31,127 nt of DNA. It comes from JAAZFE01 sp034005635 (GTDB lineage Bacteria; Verrucomicrobiota; Kiritimatiellia; CAIQIC01; Lenti-01). Shown here one piece after another: positions 15,116-21,226 of this stretch. The notes below the pieces were generated by a model, which worked only from the letters and a program-made list of their open reading frames with translations, ran no database searches and had not been told where the DNA came from. Both the position numbers and the translations under genes were made by a program. How positions within the stretch are numbered: the stretch's first letter is position 1; every line of letters begins with the position of its first letter. The stretch covers positions 1 to 31,127 of the forward strand of contig JAVEUJ010000010.1 of the NCBI GenBank assembly GCA_034005635.1, in the 5' to 3' direction.

Positions 15116-15925
15116 ATGGCTACACGCTGGATAACACTGTTCGCGCTCCTGTGCGCATGGATCGCAACCGCCGTCGCGGCACCCGTGACCAACCACCTCG
15201 ACACCGGCCACGACTGGCTGCGCGATATCGCTTTTGTTAGCGAGGACGGCGAAGACGCCGGGACGCTGCAACTTCGCCTGGGCGATGACCCCGCTCTGAT
15301 CCGCTACTTTGAGATACCCCTCACCGTCTGGGAGGAATTCAAGGCCGCCGAGTCAAAAGGATCGTTCTATGCCACGCGCATCCGCCAGCGCTATGAACGC
15401 CAATACGGCAAATCCCGGCAGGAAGTTTTCGACTCGCCGCTGCCCATTCAAACCACCGTCAACGCCCTGTGTGCCTTTAATGAGGAATGCGAGCCGATTG
15501 TCCTGCAGGGAATCGAAAAAGCTCGCGAGAGCATCTATATCGCCGCCTACGCCTTCACCCGCACCCGCATCGCCGCCGCCCTCGTTCAAGCCCACCAGCG
15601 GGGGGTGCGTATCGAAATGAAGATGGATGTCAACCAGGCCGACTATGTCGGCGCGCAGCGTTTGATTGACTATCTGCGCAACGCAGGCATCCCCATCACG
15701 CTCATCCACACCGCCGGCGACTATTCCGCCATGCACAATAAATTCATGGTGTTCGATATGCGCTGGGTGGTCACCGGCAGCTATAACTTCACTACCACCG
15801 CTCAGGTCTCCAACTGGGAAAACTTGGTTTGGCTCGATTCGCCCGACATGGCCGAGCAGTACAAGCAGGCGTGGGACGCCATCGCCTCCGACGAAGTCCA
15901 CGAACCCAAGGCCTCCGCGCATTGA
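15116..15925 (+). CDS. Secreted KTSC-domain plus phospholipase D-like nuclease
   Basis: Exported protein of 269 residues. A Sec signal peptide (MATRWITLFALLCAWIATAVAA, written here by its parts: charged start, Leu/Ala core, AxA end near 22) is followed by a KTSC-like domain at about 50-95 (RYFEIPLTVWEEFKAAES then ATRIRQRYERQ). A phospholipase D domain covers about 110-265. One HKD motif is complete: His207-Asn-Lys209 with Asp214, then GSYNFT. Single-HKD proteins act as dimers; Nuc-type members are nucleases, others act on phospholipids. ATG 15116 is preferred over an upstream frame because AAGG lies before it and it gives a proper signal peptide. KTSC domains are often tied to nucleic-acid proteins, so a secreted nuclease is the best guess. 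Confidence 0.85.
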   Translation: MATRWITLFALLCAWIATAVAAPVTNHLDTGHDWLRDIAFVSEDGEDAGTLQLRLGDDPALIRYFEIPLTVWEEFKAAESKGSFYATRIRQRYERQYGKSRQEVFDSPLPIQTTVNALCAFNEECEPIVLQGIEKARESIYIAAYAFTRTRIAAALVQAHQRGVRIEMKMDVNQADYVGAQRLIDYLRNAGIPITLIHTAGDYSAMHNKFMVFDMRWVVTGSYNFTTTAQVSNWENLVWLDSPDMAEQYKQAWDAIASDEVHEPKASAH

Positions 15926-15993
15926 CGCCGCCCCCGTCCTCGGCGTAGGATGCGCCCAAGGTCGGCCCGCTGCCAACCGGAACGGAATCGTCG

Positions 15994-16881
15994 ATGAGTG
16001 TGATCAGCATGACAGGCCGGGGCACCGGCACCGCTACGAACTCCCTGGCCCGCGTCGAGGTGGAACTCAGCAGCGTCAACCGCAAGTCTCTTGATATCGC
16101 TGTCAGCCTGCCGCGCCCCCTCGCCTCGTTTGAAGCACCTATCCAGCACCAAATTCAGCAAGCGCTCGCGCGCGGCCGCATCTCGGGGGAAATCCGAGTG
16201 ATCTGGACGCCCCGCGCCCGGGCGGCCTCCGTCCGCGTGGATGAATCTCTCGCGCGCGCCCACCTCGAGGCACTCCGGGCCGCCGCTCGCAAACTGGGAC
16301 TACCCGACAATCTCCAAGCCTCATGCCTTCTGGAACTCCCCGACGTCTTGGGCGTGGAGCAGCGCCCCGCCGAGCTCGACCGCCTGATGCCGCTGATAAA
16401 AAAAGCCCTCGCCGCCGCCCTCACCCAGTTGCAGACCATGCGCCGCCGCGAAGGCGCGGCTCTCAGCCGCGATCTGACCAAACGCCTCACCACCCTCGGC
16501 CGCGCCACCGGCCACATTGAAACTCGTGCCCCCGGCGTCGCCGTCCGGTATCGCGAAGCCCTCCTCGCCCGCCTCCGCGACGCCCTGCCGAATGCGGAGC
16601 TGGTCGACGACGAGCGCATGGTTAAGGAAATGGCCCTCTTTGCCGACCGCTCCGATATCACCGAGGAACTGGTCCGCCTGCGCAGCCACCTGGCCCAGGC
16701 CCGCGATCTTCTCCAAACCGGTGGGGTCATCGGCCGCACCCTCGATTTTCTCGTGCAGGAAATGGGGCGCGAAATCAATACCATCGGCGCCAAGGCCAAC
16801 GATGGCGACATCACCCGCCGGGTCATTGACGTCAAAGCCGAACTCGAACGTATCCGCGAACAAGTCCAGAACATCGAATAG
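15994..16881 (+). CDS. yicC: YicC/YloC family endoribonuclease
   Basis: 295-residue member of the YicC family, recently recognised as endoribonucleases acting on mRNA and small RNAs. It begins MSVISMTGRGTG, matching the family hallmark SMTGxGR. It has VEVELSSVNRKSLDI and the C-terminal DUF1732 block with DRSDITEELVRLRSHL, then LVQEMGREINTIGAKAND. Length is normal. It lies 18 bp before gmk, the usual yicC-gmk neighbourhood, so the two are probably one transcript together with coaC and coaB. Confidence 0.94.
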   Translation: MSVISMTGRGTGTATNSLARVEVELSSVNRKSLDIAVSLPRPLASFEAPIQHQIQQALARGRISGEIRVIWTPRARAASVRVDESLARAHLEALRAAARKLGLPDNLQASCLLELPDVLGVEQRPAELDRLMPLIKKALAAALTQLQTMRRREGAALSRDLTKRLTTLGRATGHIETRAPGVAVRYREALLARLRDALPNAELVDDERMVKEMALFADRSDITEELVRLRSHLAQARDLLQTGGVIGRTLDFLVQEMGREINTIGAKANDGDITRRVIDVKAELERIREQVQNIE

Positions 16882-16899
16882 AAGGAGAACACACGCCTC

Positions 16900-17541
16900 A
16901 TGAAGGGAATCAAGCCCAGTTGGAAAAATATTATTTTCGTGGTGTCGGCACCGTCCGGAGCAGGCAAAACCACCTTGTGCGATAAGTTGCAGAAGGAATT
17001 CAAAGACATCCACTATGCTGTCACCGCCACCACTCGCGCTCCCCGCGAAGGCGAAATTGACGGCAAGAGCTACTACTTTATGACGCGCGAGGGGTTTGAG
17101 AAACGCCTAGCCGAAGGGGGCTTCATCGAAAGCGCCGTCGTCCATGGCAACCTCTACGGCTCCCCTAAGGCACCGGTGGTGGCCGCCCTTGAGGAGGGCT
17201 GCGATGTTCTGATGAATCTCGATGTCCAAGGTGCCGCTGCCGTCCGTGACACCATCATGGCCTGCCCAGCCGACGATCCGCTTAAGCGCACCCTCGTCGA
17301 CATCTTTGTCGTCCCGCCCTCCACCGAAGTTCTGCGCAACCGCCTTGTCGTCCGCGGCACTGACAGCATCGATGTCATCGAGAAGCGTATGAAACAGGCC
17401 CGCGAGGAAATCTCGCACTGGAAAGAATACAAGTACATGGTCGTCAACGATGACCTAGCCGAAGCCTATGACGACATGCGCGCCATCATTTTGGCCGAGC
17501 GCCATCGCATCGACAACCGCCGGGAGGAATACCATGCCTGA
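16900..17541 (+). CDS. gmk: Guanylate kinase
   Basis: Phosphorylates GMP to GDP with ATP, an essential step of guanine nucleotide supply. 213 residues, normal length. The P-loop SAPSGAGKTT has Lys23. GMP-binding residues are visible in TTRAPREGEIDGKSYYFMT. LDVQGAAAVR is the conserved acidic Asp-Val-Gln-Gly strand, and VVRGTDS with EKRMKQAREEI forms the lid region. AAGGAG lies 14 nt upstream of ATG 16900, a little far. The last 8 bp overlap coaC, leaving no space for rpoZ, which commonly follows gmk. Confidence 0.97.
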   Translation: MKGIKPSWKNIIFVVSAPSGAGKTTLCDKLQKEFKDIHYAVTATTRAPREGEIDGKSYYFMTREGFEKRLAEGGFIESAVVHGNLYGSPKAPVVAALEEGCDVLMNLDVQGAAAVRDTIMACPADDPLKRTLVDIFVVPPSTEVLRNRLVVRGTDSIDVIEKRMKQAREEISHWKEYKYMVVNDDLAEAYDDMRAIILAERHRIDNRREEYHA

Positions 17542-18082
17542 GTCCCCAAAAATTGTCCTGGGCATCACCGGCTCCATTGCCGCCTTCAAGGCTGGGGAGT
17601 TGTTGCGCCTCATGCAGAAAAAAGGCTGGGATGTGTGGGTCGTCATGACTGCCTGCGCCACCCAGTACATCGGGCCGCTGCCCCTGCGCGCCCTCACCGG
17701 CCATCCCGTCCCCTGCGGCACCTTCGCTGAAGCCCCCCCGGACACCTATTCGCATCTGGACCTGTCGGCTCATGCCGCCGCCATGGTCGTGGCACCGTGC
17801 TCAGCCCAAACCCTCGCCCGCCTCGCCTATGGCTTCGCCGACGACATGCTCACCGCCGCCGTTCTCGCCCTCGAAGCACCCCTGCTCATTGCCCCGGCGA
17901 TGAATACACGCATGTGGCGCAACCCGGCCGTGCAGGACAACGTCGAGCGCTTGCGCCAACGCGGCGCCCATATCATCCTGCCCGCGTCCGGTGAATTGGC
18001 CTGCGGCGATATCGGCCCCGGCCGCCTCGCCGATTTGCCCGACATCCTTCGCGCTGTCGAAGACCGCATCACGGCCGGCTGA
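17534..18082 (+). CDS. coaC: Phosphopantothenoylcysteine decarboxylase (stand-alone CoaC)
   Basis: FMN-dependent decarboxylase of coenzyme A synthesis, 182 residues. It shows the flavoprotein start IVLGITGSIAAFKAGEL, the catalytic His74 in YSHLDLS, the PAMNTRMW motif (121-128) and the catalytic Cys157 in GELACGDIGPGRL. ATG 17534 is chosen because GGGAGG sits just upstream and translation can couple to gmk, which it overlaps by 8 bp. In most bacteria CoaC and CoaB are one fused Dfp/CoaBC protein; here they are separate genes 3 bp apart. Confidence 0.94.
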   Translation: MPESPKIVLGITGSIAAFKAGELLRLMQKKGWDVWVVMTACATQYIGPLPLRALTGHPVPCGTFAEAPPDTYSHLDLSAHAAAMVVAPCSAQTLARLAYGFADDMLTAAVLALEAPLLIAPAMNTRMWRNPAVQDNVERLRQRGAHIILPASGELACGDIGPGRLADLPDILRAVEDRITAG

Positions 18083-18085
18083 GCT

Positions 18086-18730
18086 ATGAAGGTTTTGGTG
18101 ACCGCCGGCCCCACCCGCGAAGCCATCGATCCCGTCCGCTTCGTCAGTAATCGCTCCAGCGGCAAAATGGGCTATGCCATCGCCCAAGCAGCTCGCGACG
18201 CCGGCCATACCGTGCGGCTCATCTCAGGCCCTGTCGCTTTGGAGCCGCCCGCCGACATCACCCTCATCCGCGTCATCTCCGCCGCCGACATGCTCGCCGC
18301 CGTTGAAGAAAATCTGGCGTGGTGCGATTGGCTGGTCATGGCCGCTGCGGTCGCCGACTGGCGGCCGCGCCATCCCGCCGCCCATAAACTCAAGAAGGCC
18401 GACGGCCCACCCCTCATCGAATGGGAACCCGCGCCCGACATCCTCGCCACAATAGCCACGCGCAAAAAACAGACTCAACTGTTTTGCGGATTCGCCGCCG
18501 AAACCAAGCCCTGCGCAGACGAAGCCATCCGCAAGCTTCGTGAAAAAAATCTTGATCTGCTCGCCCTCAACGATGTCTCACAGCACGACCGCGGGTTCGA
18601 TGCCGACACCAATGCGCTCACTATTTTTAGCGCCGATGGCCAGCGCCATCACCTCCCACTCGCGTCCAAATCCATCTGCGCCGCGCAATTAATCGCGCTG
18701 CTGGAAAAAAAGGACGCGAAAATAAAATGA
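18086..18730 (+). CDS. coaB: Phosphopantothenate-cysteine ligase (stand-alone CoaB)
   Basis: Joins 4'-phosphopantothenate and cysteine, the step before CoaC in coenzyme A synthesis. 214 residues with MKVLVTAGPTREAIDPVRFV, NRSSGKMGYAIA (nucleotide binding), AAAVADWRP (the conserved Asn is replaced by Asp, as in several homologs), HKLKKADGPP and GFAAET. Only 3 bp separate it from the coaC stop, so it is part of the same transcript. The CTP or ATP preference cannot be told from sequence. Confidence 0.92.
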   Translation: MKVLVTAGPTREAIDPVRFVSNRSSGKMGYAIAQAARDAGHTVRLISGPVALEPPADITLIRVISAADMLAAVEENLAWCDWLVMAAAVADWRPRHPAAHKLKKADGPPLIEWEPAPDILATIATRKKQTQLFCGFAAETKPCADEAIRKLREKNLDLLALNDVSQHDRGFDADTNALTIFSADGQRHHLPLASKSICAAQLIALLEKKDAKIK

Positions 18731-18749
18731 AAAATAGTTTGAATATCTA

Positions 18750-18779
18750 TTGACGTTGTTAATAACTTCGCATTAGTGT
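18750..18779 (+). promoter_or_regulatory. Candidate promoter for lysine-rich protein gene
   Basis: TTGACG at 18750-18755 is a good -35 element. The best -10 is weak (TAGTGT at 18774-18779, 18-bp spacer). It begins a leader of about 180 bp before ATG 18967. The assignment rests on the -35 box only. Confidence 0.35.
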
Positions 18780-18800
18780 CTCAATCAACGAGATGAGAGT

Positions 18801-18875
18801 GTGAAAACGGAGAACAAATTCGAAGCCTGCGACCCATGCGACCCGATCGTTCTTCCACCTCGTTGTGCCATTTAA
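18801..18875 (+). CDS. Possible 24-codon leader ORF
   Basis: GTG 18801 opens a 24-codon frame with the repeated CDPCDP motif, then IVLPPR and a stop at 18873-18875. A GAG-rich stretch lies just upstream. It lies inside the untranslated leader of the lysine-rich protein gene. Cys-Asp-Pro repeats and a Pro-Pro pair could slow ribosomes, which would fit a regulatory leader peptide, but chance is a serious alternative in a 75-bp frame. Confidence 0.3.
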   Translation: MKTENKFEACDPCDPIVLPPRCAI

Positions 18876-18921
18876 GCGAACAGAAACCACAGGACAATGT
18901 TTCAATGAACACTCTAAATAA

Positions 18922-18944
18922 CCTGACCGCCCTAGAGCGTCAGG
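18922..18944 (+). promoter_or_regulatory. Hairpin just upstream of a strong SD
   Basis: CCTGAC (18922-18927) pairs with GTCAGG (18939-18944), with a further GC/GC pair inside. It ends 6 bp before the 7-G Shine-Dalgarno run (18951-18957) of the lysine-rich protein gene, so it could tune translation. Confidence 0.4.
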
Positions 18945-18966
18945 ACTGAAGGGGGGGAATTACACC

Positions 18967-19182
18967 ATGGCAGTAAAGAAAGCTCCGGCTAAGAAGGTCG
19001 CCAAAAAGGCTCCGGCCAAAAAGGTAGTCGCCAAGAAGGCGGTCGCTAAGAAGGCTCCGGCCAAAAAGGCAGTCGCCAAGAAGGCTCCGGCTAAGAAGGC
19101 AGTCGCCAAAAAGGCTCCGGCCAAGAAGGCGGTCGCGAAGAAGGCTCCCGCGAAAAAGGCGGTGAAGAAGGCGAAGAAGTAA
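18967..19182 (+). CDS. Lysine/alanine-rich histone H1-like protein
   Basis: A 71-residue, extremely basic protein built almost only of Lys, Ala, Pro and Val. The decapeptide KKAPAKKAVA is repeated about five times, like the C-terminal tails of eukaryotic H1, chlamydial Hc2 and other bacterial AKP-rich nucleoid proteins. It has no globular domain. It probably binds DNA or RNA without sequence specificity and compacts or shields it. ATG 18967 follows a 7-G SD-like run. The gene is monocistronic: long leader upstream, rho-independent terminator downstream. Repeat number may vary between strains because the DNA repeat is nearly exact. Confidence 0.85.
   Translation: MAVKKAPAKKVAKKAPAKKVVAKKAVAKKAPAKKAVAKKAPAKKAVAKKAPAKKAVAKKAPAKKAVKKAKK
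18979..19170 (+). repeat. In-gene tandem repeat, about 30-bp unit
   Basis: Units of AAGAAGGCTCCGGC plus CAAGAAGGCGGTCGC encode KKAPAKKAVA. The copies differ mainly at third positions (AAA/AAG, GCC/GCT, GTC/GTA), so they are old enough to have drifted but still able to recombine. Confidence 0.8.
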
Positions 19183-19225
19183 TTCTTCCCTGATGCCGAA
19201 CCGTGCAATGCGGTCCGGTACATGA

Positions 19226-19263
19226 ACGGCGGTGAATCCAGTTGATTCGCCGTCGTTTTTTTT
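19226..19263 (+). terminator. Rho-independent terminator after the lysine-rich gene
   Basis: Stem ACGGC-bulge-GAATC with GATTC-GCCGT around a short loop, followed by an 8-T run at 19256-19263. It ends the transcript of 18967-19182 before the NifU-domain gene. Confidence 0.8.
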
Positions 19264-19334
19264 GTCCATCCCCTTGCAATCCCGCCCCCCCTGGGCTACC
19301 TTTCGACCATCATTTCAGCGACAAGGAGACCACC

Positions 19335-19565
19335 GTGCAAGAACAAGTCCAAGCGTATATCGAAGAAGTCCGCCCCCTCATCCAGGGTCATGGCGGGGAT
19401 GTGGAGTTTGTCTCCATGGATGGCAACACGGTCTATCTGCGCCTCCATGGCGCCTGCCATGCCTGCCCCCACGCCATGATGACCCTCAAAAATGGTATCG
19501 AAGCCGAAATGCGCGAGCGTCTCTCCCCCGAGCTGACCGTCGAGCGCGTCATCGACGACGACTAG
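19335..19565 (+). CDS. NifU C-terminal domain Fe-S scaffold protein
   Basis: Small iron-sulphur scaffold of 76 residues, Nfu/NifU C-terminal type. It has the family pattern VRPLIQGHGGDVEFV, then GACHACPHAMMTLKNGIE with the CxxC that holds a [4Fe-4S] cluster between two subunits. The start is GTG 19335, because AAGGAG lies 8 nt before it and upstream codons cover the preceding terminator. No isc or suf genes are adjacent, so it is a stand-alone Nfu carrier. An 11-C run follows its stop. Confidence 0.9.
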   Translation: MQEQVQAYIEEVRPLIQGHGGDVEFVSMDGNTVYLRLHGACHACPHAMMTLKNGIEAEMRERLSPELTVERVIDDD

Positions 19566-19627
19566 CTGCCCCCCCCCCCCGGCCTCTTCCTGTTTTCATG
19601 GGGTTCCGGCCCTCCCGCTAAACGGTT

Positions 19628-19747
19628 TTCCACACTGTGGAAGATATTCTTCCACGCTATGGAAGATTTCTCTCTTTATTTCCACGCTATGGAAAAATAT
19701 CCGGCCCGTTTTCCACGCTATGGAAGATTTTCTTCCACAGTGTGGAA
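19628..19747. repeat. Array of five TTCCA-N5-TGGAA palindromes
   Basis: Five 15-bp palindromes at 19628, 19650, 19680, 19711 and 19733. Their centres are CACTG (or CAGTG) in the outer pair and CGCTA in the inner three. Steps are 22, 30, 31 and 22 bp, close to 2 and 3 helical turns, so all sites face one side of the helix. The third copy sits exactly at the array midpoint, and the first and last copies are reverse complements, so the array is mirror-symmetric. It lies between the convergent NifU-domain and exonuclease genes. A four-copy relative with the same steps is at 29616-29714. Confidence 0.85.
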
Positions 19748-19765
19748 AAACCAGACGCTGACGAT

Positions 19766-20602
19766 TCACGGCGCGGGCGCGGGCGGCGACGGAAATGTCC
19801 CGCTGACCGCATCACGCACAATCTGCTTGGTATCGGGGGGAAAATCCGAGCGCAGCAGCCAGGTAATGAAATTGGGATCGTTGGCCACCGCCTCGCGTAG
19901 CGACTGCCCCTGGAACTTGCCGAAATTGAAAACGACCTCGTCCTTGGCCCACTTCAACCGCCCCGCGCGATCCACCCACGATGGGTCGCGCGGATCACAA
20001 TAGTCGTTCAGCGCATCCATCTGGTCCGGCAGTTCCGGATAGCGCTCGAACTGTCCGCCCAGCACCCGGATGGTCGCCAGCACGTCGCCAAGTGCATCGT
20101 GCGAATTCTCATGGGGCTGGCCGCAGTAGTAGTTCAGCGCTGCCGACAGATCCCGCGGTTCGTTGCGGAAAAAGATCCGCTGCGCATCCAGTATGCGCCG
20201 TCCCTCGATCTCAAACGGCCGGTTGACCCGCGCAAATTCTTCAGTCAACAACTGAATGTCATATCCTAGAATATTGTAGCCAGCCAGATCGGCCCCGTCA
20301 AAATGGCGCATAATAATTTCGGCCATTTCCGCAAAGGTCGGGGCCTCCTGTACGTCCTCATCTGTGATGCCATGAATCGCTGTTGTCTCTTCCGGAATCG
20401 GGATGCCGGGGTTGATCAAGTAATTCACCTGCTCCACTGTTCCGACCGGCTCGTAGCGCACCAGCGCCAGCGATACGATGCGGTCGGTGCGCTTGTTTAA
20501 CCCCGTCGCTTCCAGATCAAAGACCACCAGCGGACGCTCGAGTTTCAGGCGGGACGGCAACGGCGGAATGGACGATTTACTCATAGCAGGATTATGGCGC
20601 AT
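19766..20602 (-). CDS. DnaQ-like 3'-5' exonuclease (DEDD family)
   Basis: Exonuclease of the DnaQ/RNase T superfamily, 278 residues. ExoI motif FDLEATGLNKRTDRIVSLA supplies Asp and Glu. ExoII is at LAGYNILGYDIQLL (Asp), and ExoIII at HDALGDVLAT (His and Asp), giving the DEDDh set. The C-terminal 80 residues (FNFGKFQGQSLREAVANDPNFITWLL) form a small add-on domain found in many DnaQ-like proteins, containing the pattern GKxxGxxLxE. ATG 20600-20602 has GGGAGGGG directly upstream and is preferred over ATG 20582-20584. It is likely a repair or proofreading-type nuclease rather than the replicative epsilon subunit. Confidence 0.9.
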   Translation of the reverse strand: MRHNPAMSKSSIPPLPSRLKLERPLVVFDLEATGLNKRTDRIVSLALVRYEPVGTVEQVNYLINPGIPIPEETTAIHGITDEDVQEAPTFAEMAEIIMRHFDGADLAGYNILGYDIQLLTEEFARVNRPFEIEGRRILDAQRIFFRNEPRDLSAALNYYCGQPHENSHDALGDVLATIRVLGGQFERYPELPDQMDALNDYCDPRDPSWVDRAGRLKWAKDEVVFNFGKFQGQSLREAVANDPNFITWLLRSDFPPDTKQIVRDAVSGTFPSPPAPAP

Positions 20603-20798
20603 ACCACCCCTCCCGAAAAGCTCAATCCGTACTCAGGCCCTAGTGACAAAACAAATTGCAACGAATGGTACAATTTTCTTGCGGCGGCAAGGGCCCTTCC
20701 CCTATCTTGCGCGTTAAACCTTCCGTAGATCCATGGGTTGCCGATTTGCGGGGGGCAGGTGAACTGGCAGCCAATGGTTACATGGAGTTGATGAGACT

Positions 20799-21053
20799 GT
20801 GAAAATATATGTTGGGAATCTCTCGTTCCGGGCTACTGACGATGATCTGCGGGCGGCGTTCGAGCCGTTCGGCAAAGTGGCCTCTGCCCAAGTGATTAAA
20901 GACAGGGAAACCGGCCGCTCGCGCGGTTTCGGCTTCGTTGAAATGCCCAGTCAAGATGAAGGCAACACCGCGATCGAGAAGGTGAACAACACTGAAATCG
21001 TTGATCGCGCGGTGCGTGTGAACGAGGCGCAGGAACGCCCACCTCGGAATTAA
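20799..21053 (+). CDS. RRM RNA-binding protein (glycine-poor cold-shock type)
   Basis: A single RNA recognition motif in 84 residues. RNP2 is KIYVGNLSF (2-10) and RNP1 is RGFGFVEM (about 42-49), with aromatic residues in place for RNA stacking. The tail is short and charged and lacks the Gly-rich extension of some bacterial RRM proteins. Such proteins in cyanobacteria and PVC bacteria bind RNA, often under cold stress. The start is GTG 20799, since the protein then begins at the usual MKIYVGNL position. It is a single-gene unit ended by a strong terminator. The 196 bp upstream hold no other gene that I could find. Confidence 0.93.
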   Translation: MKIYVGNLSFRATDDDLRAAFEPFGKVASAQVIKDRETGRSRGFGFVEMPSQDEGNTAIEKVNNTEIVDRAVRVNEAQERPPRN

Positions 21054-21070
21054 ATCCGAACGCCATCACA

Positions 21071-21099
21071 CCCCGGCGGGTTCTCCGCCGGGGTTTTTT
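21071..21099 (+). terminator. Strong rho-independent terminator after RRM gene
   Basis: Perfect 9-bp stem CCCCGGCGG / CCGCCGGGG with loop GTTCT, then six T. It ends 18 bp after the RRM stop codon begins. Confidence 0.93.
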
Positions 21100-21103
21100 C
21101 ATG

Positions 21104-21129
21104 CGGGGTCAGCCCTTGAATCTTGAATT
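21104..21129 (+). repeat. 26-bp direct repeat, upstream copy
   Basis: CGGGGTCAGCCC then TTGAATCTTGAATT, identical over 26 bp to 25639-25664. It shares GGGGTCAG and the spacing of AT-rich blocks with the RAYT-type ends at 5501-5531. Read on the minus strand it encodes NSRFKG-stop, a plausible RAYT C terminus. Confidence 0.85.
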
Positions 21130-21226
21130 TAGAATTCACGCTTGATCCCAACGGTCTCGCCGGCGCCTCGCTCCTGCTTGGCGATTAATCTTTTGCCACC
21201 GCCCCCTAAGCGGGTAGGATGAGGCT

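Noticed and set aside
17468..17533. Upstream extension of coaC into gmk
   Set aside because: Extra residues lack family similarity; ATG 17534 has a good SD and the family start.
18960..19223. Minus-strand frame of repeated FLAGAFLATAF units
   Set aside because: It is the reverse complement of the lysine-rich repeat; the plus frame has SD, start and terminator.
19569..19579. 11-C homopolymer as a phase-variation tract
   Set aside because: It lies after the NifU-domain stop codon and before no start codon, so length change would not switch a visible gene.
19628..19747. CRISPR array
   Set aside because: Repeats are 15-bp palindromes with 7-16 bp spacers, too short and partly repeated; no cas genes.
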